A stretch of 64,000 bases of DNA from Channallabes apus. Its lineage: Eukaryota; Chordata; Actinopteri; Siluriformes; Clariidae. A program made the translations under genes and the position numbers. The notes under the pieces were generated by a model. The model saw nothing but the letters and a program-made list of their open reading frames with translations. It was not told where the DNA came from and ran no database searches. The stretch spans positions 21,934,661-21,998,660 of the forward strand of contig CM060109.1 in NCBI GenBank assembly GCA_030522415.1. Reading direction: 5' to 3'. This document shows, piece by piece, positions 46,996 through 60,200 of the stretch (the first letter of the stretch is position 1; every line of letters begins with the position of its first letter).

Positions 46996-49900
46996 GTTGT
47001 GTGCTCTTTGGTCAAGCTGGTGGAAAGCTTTACGTCAGTCTGCTCTGTTTAACTCTTTATCCAATCCTTTTCCTGCCCAGTATAACCCACAGAGTCAGAA
47101 AACTGAGAGTCAGTAAAAGCAGAACTCAAGCAATTATAATTCTTGGGAAAATTAGATTTTGCACTGCATCCCAAACAAAATGTAAAATATAATTTGCCTT
47201 TTACTGTATATCCATGCATATCACTTTTGTAACAATAGAGGAACTAAACGACTTTGACTTCTGTAGTGATTACACAGTGCGCTACAGGGAGAAGGAGCCC
47301 AAAAAGATTTGGAACTATCAGACATGTCCCACCACTGATACAATCATTGATGACCTCAAACCAGATACACCATATGAATTTGGGGTCCGGGCAAAGTTGG
47401 AGAATATCAATGGAGCCTGGAGCCCTTCAGTAACCCACAACACAGCTGGTATGTCAGAACAACAAAGCATTAAACATTTTCCATGCAGATCACTTCATGA
47501 GGCTCAGATCCCTATACAGATTGGTACAAAGGTTCAATTCCCCATGAATTCTAATTTAACAAGAAAAATATGTTTGTTTTTTGTTTTGCTTTTTAAAATT
47601 TACAAAGCAGGAATCTATTGCAATGCCAGAATATGTATCTGATTATGTATTTGTTTAATGCTTCAGATATCAATTTATATGTCAGATATTGGTTTGAAAC
47701 CCAAAGTGGTCATGGGTTAAGGATGGCGAGTAATATCAGCCTACATATCACACTACTTCATAATTAGTGGTGCTTGCGAAACCAACCAAGTAATATCTTG
47801 TATTATCTTTTTTTTATTACTTTTTTTTACTAGTTATTAATCCAGTACCATAGAACCATGAAAAAGGTATCAAATTGAGCGGCTTATCTGGAAATGTTTT
47901 GCTACTGTATGTCTTTTCTAAGGGGTGGGAGGTAAATTGCCACGCCCAAAAAATCCAATAGACTTAACATTAAGACCAACTTTGACGGATTTTAGCGTAG
48001 AGCAAGAATTTTGTAGAAATATGAAGCGTACCACATTTAAAGAGGCGTGCAAGCTGTGTCAGAACATACCCCACAATAGGGTATAATAGGGTATTGACAT
48101 ATAGTATTATTGTGAAGGTGCTCAAAGTTGCATTACCTGCTATGGTAACTTCCATAGGAACTTTGAAACTGAACCTAATTGTGGATCACATTGTCATAGA
48201 TGGGGGTGGGCCCATTTTACTCAGCCAACCAATCAACCTATCAAGCTATGCCCTAGTAACCACCTTAGAGCACCTTAGCAACTGATTATGTAGACAGTCA
48301 TTACAAAAGGCCCAGAGGCCAGAGTTTCGCCATGGCAAGCACCACTCACATTTTCTTCAAAAAATTTACATATTTTTTACTGAATGTAATTATATCGGGC
48401 AGTGGTGGCTCAATCGGTTAAGGCTGTGGGTTTCTGGGTTACTGATCGGAAGGTCGGGGGTTCGAACCCCAGCATCGGCAAGTTGCCACTGTTGAGCCCT
48501 TGAGCAAGGCCCTTAACCCTATCTGCTCCAGGGGCGCTGTAAGCTGGCTGACCCTGCGCTCTGACCCCAGTTTCCTAATTGGGATATGCGAAGAAGAAAT
48601 TTCGCTGTGCTGTAAAAAGTACATGTGACAATAATTGAATATTCTTCTTCTATATTTTACCCAGAATTTCCAAAGTAGTGTTATGTAGCCCTTAAAGATC
48701 GGAGCATTGGAGCATCGGAGTATTTTTTTTCAGGATTGTGCAGCCTGGAGTGACAAATCTTTTTTTCAGCACAGCTAGGCAACATGATGAACTCTATTTT
48801 ATTTTATTTTAAACATCTAAATGTACACATGACTGAATCGAAAAAAGGGGGTAATATAGGCAAAGATATAGAAATAGCACAGATACACATGGTTGTTTCT
48901 ATGACCAATAATAATAATAATAATATGCTCATTTTGAGAGTTCTACATTTTTGCGGCATTACTCCCATATTCTTGTAGTGGTAAAATTTACACATTATAA
49001 AAATAATGATAATTTTCATTCTGCCTGACATATCTGGATCTGCATGTTCATGTTAATGCATGTAGGGTTTCTTTGTCCTGTTAGGACCTACAGTACCTGA
49101 CTATTCATTTAAATCCACAATAAAGTAAAACCTTTCTACTTCAACACAATGTTTTTGTTGGGCTCCATAGGATCCCAGTGCTGGTTTCTAACAAGATACA
49201 ACAACAACAGCAACAAATATAATATTGTACCTCTTATGAAATTATGTATTAGTTTGGATGTGCATGATATTAAATATAGATTAAATATGATAAATTATTA
49301 TCAAATGTCTACATAGAATCTGATCCAACCAATTCATAGACCTTTATTAATAATAATTAATTAAATAATAATAAATTCCAGTAAACGACACCTTTTATGG
49401 TTATAAAAGATATAGAGAAACATGGCCACACCTGTATCAAAAAGAATATGTAAGAGAAACTGATTTTTTTTTTTACATATGGTAATGAATTAACACCTGT
49501 AAAAGCCAACAGACTATAATGACTTTAACTGCCACTGACTTCAAATAAGATGTAAATGAAAATCAACTAATAAAAAGGAAAAAAAAAAAATTTTTATTAA
49601 ATAAATAACTTGCCCTTCTCTGTTCCATGCTGTTCTTTATTTTCATCAAAAGAAATGGACGCCCATAAAATGCTGGAGCCTGAGAATCTTTTTCAGCCTG
49701 AGGTAAGTCTGTTATGTATAATCATTTTTTTCTCTCTTTGGTTTTCTCTTTGCCTCCCTTCTCTGTCTTTCTTTGTAAGTCTAGACTTGTGTCTCCTACA
49801 GCCACCCAGCACCGAAGAGCCTCAAACGTTTTCCCCCTCAGTGCCTGGTAAGATCTGTTCTCCATTCATAAGAGCATTAAGAGAAACTTTGATATTTATG

Positions 49901-52900
49901 AAATGTCTGATTCACTGTGATACATTTCTTTCTACAGTTCTACACATTGTGACTGAAAGCAGACCAGCTCCCCCTCTCAGTACCCCAGAACCCTCTCCTA
50001 CACAAAGGATAACTGATGGTAATTAAAAATGACTTGTTTCACCGCTTGATAAATAAGTTCTTTCAACGTTGGTTGTTCAAGCCCCAGCTCCACTGGCAAA
50101 TTTCATGGCTGACCCTGTGTTCTGAGTAGAGGTGTCAAGTAATGAAGTACAAATACTTCGTTACCTTACTTAAGTAGAAATTTTGGGTATCTATACTTTA
50201 CTGGAGTAATTATTTTTCAGCCGACTTTTTACAGTACTTTCTACTCCTTACATTTTAAAAAAATGGCCTCGTTACTCTATTTTTATGATCAGAACGCGCA
50301 ACCCCCCCCCGGTCGCATGATAAGAATGCGCATAACGCCCGCCATCCCCCCCCCCTGTCGCATGATCAAAAAGCGAGACCTTAATGCTTTTGTCGCCCCT
50401 CACGGTACTTTTACTTTTATACTTTAAGAAGTGGCGCGGCTCGGTGGTGTAGTGGTTAGCACTGTCGCCTTGCACCTCCAGGGTCTGGGTTCGATTCCCC
50501 GGCCAGGCTCGATTCCCGTCTCTGTGTGCATGGAGTTTGCATGTTCTCCCCGTGCTTGGTGGGTTTCCTCCGGGTACTCCGGTTTCCTCCCGCAGTCCAA
50601 AGATATGCAGTTAGGCTAATTGGCGTTCCTAAATTGCCCGTAGTGTGTGATTGGGTGTGTGAGTGTGTGTATGTGTGCCCTGCGATGGATTGGCACCCTG
50701 TCCAGGGTGTACCCTGCCTAGTGCAAGTCTCCTGGGATAGGCTCCAGGTCCCCTGCGACCCTGAACACAGGATTAAGCGGTATGGAAAATGAATGAATGA
50801 ACTTTAAGTAGTTTTAAAACCAGTACTTTTAAACTTTTACTTAAGTAAAAAGCTTGGGTTGATACTTCAACTTCTAAAGTAGTATTTTTGAACCGTAGTA
50901 TCTATACTTCTACTCAAGTAATGAATGTGAATACTTTTGGCACCACTGGTTCTGAGCCAGGCTGACCCATGCAAAGAAAGAATTTTGTAGTTAGACTTAA
51001 ACTAATGTTACAGTTGAGGGTTTTCAGAGAATGTTCCCACCCATTCACAATGATCTGTAAGGTTACAGTACCATATACAGTATACCAGGCACGTGCAGAG
51101 GGAGATAAGTGATGTCTTATTAGGGAATCTATTGTGAGCTCTACAGTAAAATTAAAGGTACTGCAGGAATATTTGACAAATAGTGATTACTCCCTACATG
51201 TGAAACAATCTCTCATACTTCTAATTTGTCTGGGCTGATAGATAGGGTGAATAGATGGAAGCACTTTCCTGTGAAAATATATGTGGCAATATGTGTCATG
51301 ATTTGATGAGATCAAGGTAGAAATTTTGGGGCCTAATTTTAAAATATATTTGACACAAATACAAGACAGAACACCTATTGTGAAGCAAGGTGGTGGCAGC
51401 ATCATACTATGTGGCCGCTTCTTTTACGCTGACACTGGGGCAGTAGTCACAATAGATAGAGGAAATCATGGATCCAAATGTCAATGTATTTTGACTAAAC
51501 TCTGGCTTTAAGTAAAATAATGATCAAAAGCACAAGTCAGTAAAGGACTGGTTCCAGACAACAAAGATAAATGTTTTGGAACGACCCAGTCAGATAACAG
51601 ATCTAAATCCTATCCAAAGCTGATGGGATAAATAATGACTGTGCACAGGAGATCCCCTAGTTTTTTTTTCTTGATACAGCTAGAGAATTTTTCTAAAGCA
51701 AGTAAAAGTAAAATAATTACTCATTCCCAAAAAGAGTGCTGTATTACAAGCCAAAATGTGCTGTAACAAACTTTTCATTAAGTTCATTACTTTTTCTTTG
51801 TAATATACTTTGTTTTTATACTCACCTGAATTTGCTAGTTGCCTCATATTAAAGGTGAAAAGGTCATAACTTGACATAATTGGTCTTGATTATATACAAA
51901 TTTTTACATCACAAAAATCTACATGACATAAGGGGTGTTCAGATATTGTATGTTTAATCCAATACAATTCAGTTTTATTTGTATATCGCTTATAACAGTG
52001 GTCATTTGCAAAGCCAAAGTATGTCTTCTTACGTAAGCTTAACAAATATTAAAGTAACCATTCCAACAACCAGATATGCCAATGTTACCCAAATGTCAAA
52101 CTAATCTAGCCTTCTCTAGGCAGCAGGGAACAGTTTTGTTTTCTGGAACACCTGAAAACAAATGTTGGGAAACAGGAAAGTTTCGGTGCCCTGATACATA
52201 AACCCTCTGTTCTCACATTCATGCACTCGTTAAAAGTTTGAATACATCTTCTAAATTCATGGCCCTGATTTTTATTTCTTTCCACATTATAAAACAAAGC
52301 TGAAGGCATCCAAAATATGCAATAATCTCATTTGAACAGTTGATATTGAGATGTGTCTGCTACTTATGCTCTGTAAAACCTTCATAATGACTCATCATGG
52401 TGCTTGATGGGTTTTGCAAACACACTTGTCAATACTGTTCTTGCAAAACACTTCCAGAATTGCTAACCTTTGTGTCGTAAACATAACAACTGACTGTTGC
52501 AATGCGTTATTTTTATATTAGCTTAAAAATCTCAAGTATTGTTCCAGAATGTAGAAAACAAGTCACTAAACAGAAAACATTAATTTATAAGGTACAGTAC
52601 AGTATGTTAAATTTTTGACCCATACTGCACCTTCACCTTCACTGCAGCCATTCTGCATTCTTTCTCAGTAAACTTGCGGAATAATGTGAAGACTGTGTCA
52701 TGGGGGACAAAATAGAAAGAATTTATATGGTGGCTTTATTTTCCAATATTTTAGTACTGATTGGGTGGTGTGCTCCAGCTTCCAATTCTTCACTCCTGAT
52801 TTAGCAGTGCTTGCTGGGATGTTCATCCTTATAGATCAAATTTTACACCATATTCCTAAATTATGAATTTATAATACCTTACATCCTGCGCATTATACTT

Positions 52901-54227
52901 TATTTTCACTCCTTGTTTCTGACGGACAGAATCTTTAGTGACAGTTCAACTGAGATGGTTTTGGTTCAGAAAAATAATTGTTAAGACAATGTTTTTCATC
53001 TGGACCTTCCGAAAAATTGTGGGTTGAGGGGGATGTAAATATGAAAGCAGCATTGTTCAGAATTGCCAGAAAATCCCTTCTTTATCCAGGTCCAAGACTT
53101 ATTTTTTATTTTTTATTTTTATCACAGATTCAAACAGCTTTTGATTTCTGATTGTAAACAGATGGAACAGGGAGACAAATTTCCCTTTTCCTGGTTTCTA
53201 TTTTGTAGTTTCATAATTTTCACAGTATATGTACCATATGGTCTAGCCAAATGTCTGACTGGCATGGACACCATAACAGACTTCATGATTAATTTTAGAT
53301 CAAATCCAACTGAACACATGCTTCAAGAGATTAGGCGAGTCAAATCTGTGCTTTTGGACAAAGAAGATGACATGGCCAATATCACATAAACTTGCTTATA
53401 TTTAACTAAGAACCTTCACAAAGTGCAGAATCCTGAATATTAAATATTAAAGAAGTTTAATGAATAAAACATTTACTTTCTTTGTTTTAAATATATCAGA
53501 CTTCTGAAACCATCTTTTTATTTCCATTACACATTATGATGTTACTATCACTGACCCCATTGAGTCAAATAAATTCAAACATACACTTTGTTCTCAATTC
53601 TCAGCAAAAGATAGAGATGTTTATAAACCACAGAAGCCTGAGAACCTCCAGAGGCCTGAGGTAAGTCTGTCATGTGCAATAAGCTATTTTCCACCTTCCT
53701 CTTTCTCTGGCCTTTTCTCTGTCTTTCTTTGTAACTCTAGACCTCTTTCTTCTACAGAAGCCCGTCACTGAAAGCCCTCAAACTTTCCCGCCGTCAGTGC
53801 CTGGTAAGATCTTTTCTCCATTTGTAACACATTAAAAGTAACGAATATTTATCAAATATCTAAAGCATTACAATATGCTCCACTCTACAGTTCTATCCAG
53901 CACGATTCAAAGCAGACCAGCTTCCCTCTTCAGACCCCGGGCACCCCCTCCTACACAGAGGATAATTCAAAGTAATAAAAATACTATTGTTTTTATTACT
54001 GATTTGCAGATGACCTGTGATTTTCTCATAGATCACCTGATTTAAAAGTAAAAAACAACCAGTTCAATGTGCAAGTAGACCATCAGCTAATACACTAATG
54101 GTCTACTCTTCTGATAAGTAACCCAATGATGGTACTTTCCAATGATAGATCAATGGGTGAAGGCTGGTAAATTGTCTCATACTAATGTCAGTGTCATTTG
54201 TGTCATTAGTAAGAATGTAAATGATGA

Positions 54228-54284
<57 letters not shown>

Positions 54285-57200
54285 GTGGTTTTAATACAAC
54301 ATATTTATGGGTTCTTGCCATGCAGTACTGTTGGTTGTTGTTGGCACCCTGTGTCTTTTTTTGTACAAGCTTTGTTATACATGTTTATTTAAAAAAAAAA
54401 AAAACATTTCTGATTTCCAAACATAAGTGTTCCAGCAAAAAGAAAAAAGAAATCAAAAAGCTTCTGCATACATTAAAGAAGAAGCGGGTACAACAAATTC
54501 CTCGGGCGGACTGTGGCTGGTTCTGCAGAATATTCAGTAAAACTAAACAGCTAATTTCCTTATAAAACTGCACAAAATGTGCATGAGACTATACCAGAGT
54601 GGCAGAGTTAAGAGTGTATAAATACAGTCAGTGAATTTATTTTCATCTATTTAGTATATACTGTAGTTCAATTAATCTGGCTGTTTATACTTTTACCAAT
54701 TTATACATTATTTCAGTAAAACATTATCAAAGTGTGATTATTGACCAGACAGTGAAAAGAAGAGTTCATGAGAAAAATAAAGTTGCTTAGCATTTGATCT
54801 GGCAGCACAGTGGCTTAGTGGTTAGTGCTATCACCTTGCCTCTTCAGGGTGTGGGTTCAGTTCCCATCTTGAGTATGAGTGCATGGAATTTGCATGTTCT
54901 TCTCATGCTTGGTGGATTTCCTCAGGGTACTCCGGTTTTCTTCCACAGAAAAGACTTGCAGATTAGGTGTTCCCAAGTTGCCCGTAGTGTGTGAATGAAC
55001 ATGTGAATGTGTCTATGTGTGTGTGCCCTGCAGTGGATTGGCACACCATCAAAGATTTACCCCACCTCGTGCCCTAAGTCTACTTGGATAGGTTCAAGAG
55101 CCCCTGCGACACTGTATACAGGAAAAAGTGGTATACACAATGAGTGGTTTAGCATTTGTATTTGATTTAATGTTAGATTCAGGGACAAGGATGCTCTGAC
55201 TCTTAAAAATGAAACAAACGTTTACTCCTGTGGGAAGGACTGAACAGGAAATAACGGAGTTATTAAAAGTCATCTTTTTTTTCCATTCCCTTTTGAATTC
55301 TGCACACATACTGGCAATATCTAATGCTGAGCCAACAAAATGCAAAATAAATAGAAAAAAAACCTTAAAACTTGTCCTAGATAAAAAATTTGTAACATAA
55401 AGGTGCTGCTTTAGTGCATTCGTAGTGCATTGTGACTCAAACACATAATGCAGAAACTGCCTAAAGACACAACTTGTTCTCTTTTCTTACCCTTAGACAC
55501 CGATGAACCCCTAAAGTCTGAGATCATTCTGGTGCCTGAGGTAAGACTATACCATGCAGAAATATATTTTTCCTCAGTCTATAGGGTCCTTCCTCTTGCC
55601 TTTTCAAATACAGACTTCTCTCTCCTACAGGAGCCAATCACTGAAGGTCCTCAAGCTTTTTCCCCATCAGTGCCTGGTAGGGTTTATCCTTTATAACCAA
55701 ATATTATGGGAAACAATATTAATCAATACTGATTCACTGTGATATGCTTCACTCTCTAGATATGCACAGTGTGACTCAGAGCAAACCGGTGTCTGTCCTC
55801 AGACACACAGCACATTCTCCTACCCAGAAGATAATTCAAGGTAATGATTTCTTGAACATCTCTGAATTTACCATAGACTGCGTGATTTAAAAAGAATCTT
55901 TCCCATCTTATTGCTCTTTTATATTATAACATTTGTCTCATTTGTTCTGCACCTGTTATACAACCCCTGGCAAAAATTATGGAATCACCCCTCTCAGAAG
56001 ATGTTCATTCAAATGTTTAATTGTGTAGAAAAAAAACAAGCACATACATGCCACAAAACTATTTTCACTCAACAATCCAAACTTCTGGCTGTATAAAACT
56101 GTCACGAACTAACCCGATGACGACCAGAAAGACGTAGCTTAGCAGTTAGCCCTGTAGCGTGAATGGTATACCCATACCCAGGATAATCACGTGATTTGCT
56201 CTAAGAACTCTCAAAGTGAATGAGTAAAGGAAAGACACAATCTAACCCTAGTTCTATAAATGCACACGCAGTCTGAAAGCGAACCCAAGAAAGTAAGTAC
56301 TCACGTGAACGGGAACGATTCCGAAATAGCATGGGCATACTCAATGACAGAGCGATGTGCGGCGCCATCTTATTTCCTTTTATGCTTTCAGGTTCGCGAC
56401 CGCCTTACTTCCGGGTCCTGGTGCCGGTCGCGGTGGAGTGCGCATGACAGTACCCCCCTGTCCAGGACCGACTCCGGACGGTCCAGGGGTGGAGGATACC
56501 GGGTGACGGTAGTCCCTAATGAGCCCGGGGTCGAGGATGAAGCGTGCTGGGACCCAGGACCGCTCCTCGGGGCCGTAGCCCTCCTAGTCGGCCAGATACT
56601 GGGTGCCCCTGCCCCGAGGGCGCGAGTCGAGGATCCGTCGCACGGTGTAAGCGGGACTGCCGTCAATGATACGGGGGGGAGGAGCAGGGGGGTGGGTGCA
56701 ACCATGGGTGAGGTGATGAATGGTTTCAGTTGGGAGGTGTGGAAGACGGGGTGGATCCGGAGCGCCGCAGGCAGCTGGAGCCGGTAGGTGACAGGGTTGA
56801 TCCTTAGCGTGACGTGGTATGGCCCAATGAATTTCGGTGACAGCTTTCGTGACTCTGTGTGTAAGTGAAGGTTCCTGGTGGATAGCCATACCTTGCCACC
56901 TACGTGGTACAACCGTCCCGGAGGGTGCCGATGGCGGTGTTGGATGACATAATTGGCATTGGCGCGTTGGATGGCAAGGTTGGCTTGGTGCCATAGCTGC
57001 CGGCACCGGCGAACCAACTGTTGGGCCGATGGTACGTCAACCTCCGGTTCTTGGTGGTCGAACATCGGAGGTTGGAAACCATGACACACCTCAAATGGGC
57101 TCAGGTTGGTGGCTGAGGACACATGGAGGTTGTGGGACAACTCAGCCCATTTGAGGTAGCGGGCCCAGGAGCGTTGGCGATCCGACACAAAACACCTCAG

Positions 57201-60200
57201 GTAACGCTCCAGCTGTTGGTTGGTTCGCTCCGTCTGACCATTCGTCTGGGGGTGGTAACCAGAAGACAGACTGCAGGTTGAATGGATCAGACGGCAGAAA
57301 GCCCTCCAGAAACGGGAGGTGAACTGGGGACCTCTGTCCAAGACGATGTCCTTTGGGAACCCATGCAATCGGACTACGTGTTCCAATATCAGCTCGGCGG
57401 TGTTTCTAGCTAACGGGAGTCCGGCGAGGGCCACAAGGTGCACTGCCTTGGAGAAGCGATCCACAATGGTGAGGATTACGTCCTTTCCCTCCGAGGCCGG
57501 CAGGCCTGTGATGAAGTCGACAGCAATGGGCCGACGAGGGACAGGAAGTGGTTGAAGTTCCCCCGGTGTCGGCTGATTGGTGTTCTTTGCCCTGGCGCAC
57601 ACTGGGCATGCCTGGACGAACTCCGTGATGTCCTTTCTCATCGAGGGCCACCAGAAAGCCCGTTTCACGAAGGTGAGGGTTCGTAGGGTTCCCTGGTGTC
57701 CCACAACGAGCGAAGAATGGCCCCACTGGAGGACTTCGGGCCTTAGCTTGGTTGGGACATAGAGTCGTCCGGGCGGCACGCCTGCCGGTGCGGGTTCTAT
57801 GGTCAGTGCCTGGCGGACCCTCGTTTCCATGTCCCAGTGCAGGGGTGCGATGATTCGGGTGGGTGGCAGGACAGGCACGGGGTCCACCCGGGGCGTCTCT
57901 CGCTCGTACTGACGGGAGAGGGCGTCGACCTTGGTGTTCTTTGACCCCGGGCAGTACGACAGATGGAAGTCGTACTGTTCGAAGAACAGGGCCCACCGTG
58001 CCTGGCGTGGGTTGAGTTGTTTGAGGTTCCGGATGGTGAGCAGGTTCTGGTGATCCGTCAAGACGATGAACGGCTCACTGGCGCCCTGTGAATGTGAATG
58101 TGAATGTGCGGTGGTGAAGAGGTGGCAGAGTTTGTGGAAGGCGGAGATGGCGGTTGAGTTGAGTTGGAAAGGATGGGTTGAGGGCCTGGTCAGTGCGGTG
58201 AGTGGTGCTGCAACTGTACTGTAGCCTCGGATAAAGCGACGGTAAAAGTTCGCAAACCCGAGAAAGCGTTGGAGCTGCTTTAGTGTCCTGGGTAGGGGCC
58301 AGTGACGTACAACCTCCAGCTTCTGCGGGTCCATGGCCACACCCTGGGACGAGATGACAAAACCCAGGAACGTGGTGGAGTGCTCGTGAAAAGCACACTT
58401 TTCCAGCTTACAGTACAGCTGGTGGGCGAGAAATCTCTTGAGAACAGCCCTGACGTGTTTGGTGTGTTCTTCTGTGGTGTGTGAGTATATTAGGATGTCG
58501 TCTAAGTAGACGAACACCCATCAGCCTAGCATGTCCCTGAGAACATAATTAATAAATTGTTGGAAGGCCCAAGGTGAGTTACAGAGTCCGAACGGAATGA
58601 CCAGGCTCTCATAATGTCCGGTGGTAGTGATGAAGTCCGTCTTCCACTCATCACCCTCTCTGATGCGCACCAAGTTGTAGGCGCTCCGGAGGTCCAACTT
58701 AGTGAACACGGTGGCACCAGAGAGGGCATCCAGGGCTGAGTTGGTAAGAGGCAGTGGGTGACGGTTTCTGATGGTGATTTTATTTAGCCCCCGATAGTCG
58801 ACACACGGACGAAGTTCGCCCCCTTTCTTCTTCACGAAGAAGAACCCCGCGGCTGCCGGTGAGGAGGATGGCCGGATTGGGCCATGTCGCCTGACGCTGG
58901 TGACATATTCCTCCATCGCCTGGGTCTCGCTGTTAGAGACGGAGTAGAGATGGCCGCGGGGGGGGTTGGAACCCGGCTGGAGTTCGATGGCCAGGTTGTA
59001 TGGGCGGTGAGGTGGTAGGTGGTTCGCCCGGCGTTTACAAAAGACCTCAGCCAGGTCCCGATAAGGTGGAGGAATGGCGTGAATGTCGACGTTGGGGGCC
59101 TCGGACTCCCTGGAACACGTCCCAGCCTGGGCCCGTAGGTATAATTCGGTGCAGGTCGGCCCCCACTGGAGGATCTGGCTTTGAGACCATGAGATGAGCG
59201 GGTCGTGCTGCAGAAGCCATGGGTAGCCGAGGATGATGGGTGGAGAAGAGATGGACGTGAGGTGGAACTGAATGGACTCTTGGTGCCGACCGAGGATGAG
59301 AATAATGGGTTGTGTCTGCTGGGTGATGGGGCTGGATGAGAGGGGCCGACCGTCGAGAGAGGTGATCTTCATTGGCTGGGATAACGTCTCGATTTTTACC
59401 CCCAACCCTTTGGCGTATGTTGAGTCAGTGAAGTTACCCACGGCACCGGAATCAATGAACGCGGCACTTCGGAGCCGTTTGTGGCCAAGGTGGAGGATTA
59501 CCTGGACCGTGAGTCAAGAAGTGGTGGTGTTGGTGGTGAGAGGTGGATGGTGCCCGGTAAGTCTTTCCTGTCATTCACTGGGGTTGGGCGTTTCCCGGAC
59601 GGGATGGACAGGTCGCTCGGTGGTGCGCCGCTGAGCCACAGTAGACGCACAATCCCTCGCCGTAACGCCTCTCACGTTCCACCACGGTCAGGGAGGCGCG
59701 CCCTAGTTGCATGGGTTCCCCGGCTCCGGTGTCAACCATGGCAGGGGGTGGAGATCCGACACGTCCGGTGAAGGCGGGGGTGACGGTGGGTGGTGGTCGT
59801 GGTACAGTGTAGGTATATGTAGGAGTTGGCGGCAGGGTTCGAGGTGCTGGCTTTGTATGGGAAAGGAGGCGCTGGTCAATGCGGAGGGCTAGCTGGATAA
59901 GCCCCTCCAATGTGGCTGGGAGCTCTCGTCCGGCTAGCTCATCCTTAATACGAGTAGCCAGTCCCTCGAAGAAGGATGTCCGGAGGGCTGCGTCTCCCCA
60001 CGAGGTCTGGATGGTGAGGGTGCGGAAGTCCGCAGTGTACCGGCTCACGGACAATCCTCCCAGCCGCAGATGGTAGAGTTTCGTGTCGGTCTCCACCTCG
60101 CCCACAGGATGTTCAAACGTTAATTTGAGCTGACAGGTAAACTCGTTGTAGGAGTGAGCGGTGTCGGTGTCAGCGCGCAGGACTGCCGTGGCCCACTCTG

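Noticed and set aside
48405..48475. tRNA gene candidate
   Set aside because: It is followed by a SINE body and tail, and the stems are degenerate.
49610..50026. 138-codon frame across ABI3BP exons 6-8
   Set aside because: It reads through introns in changing frames; the true coding parts are the three short exons with AG/GT borders.
56260..56787. 175-codon plus-strand frame and others at 57.3-60.1 kb
   Set aside because: Antisense to the Gypsy pol and gag frames and its LTR.
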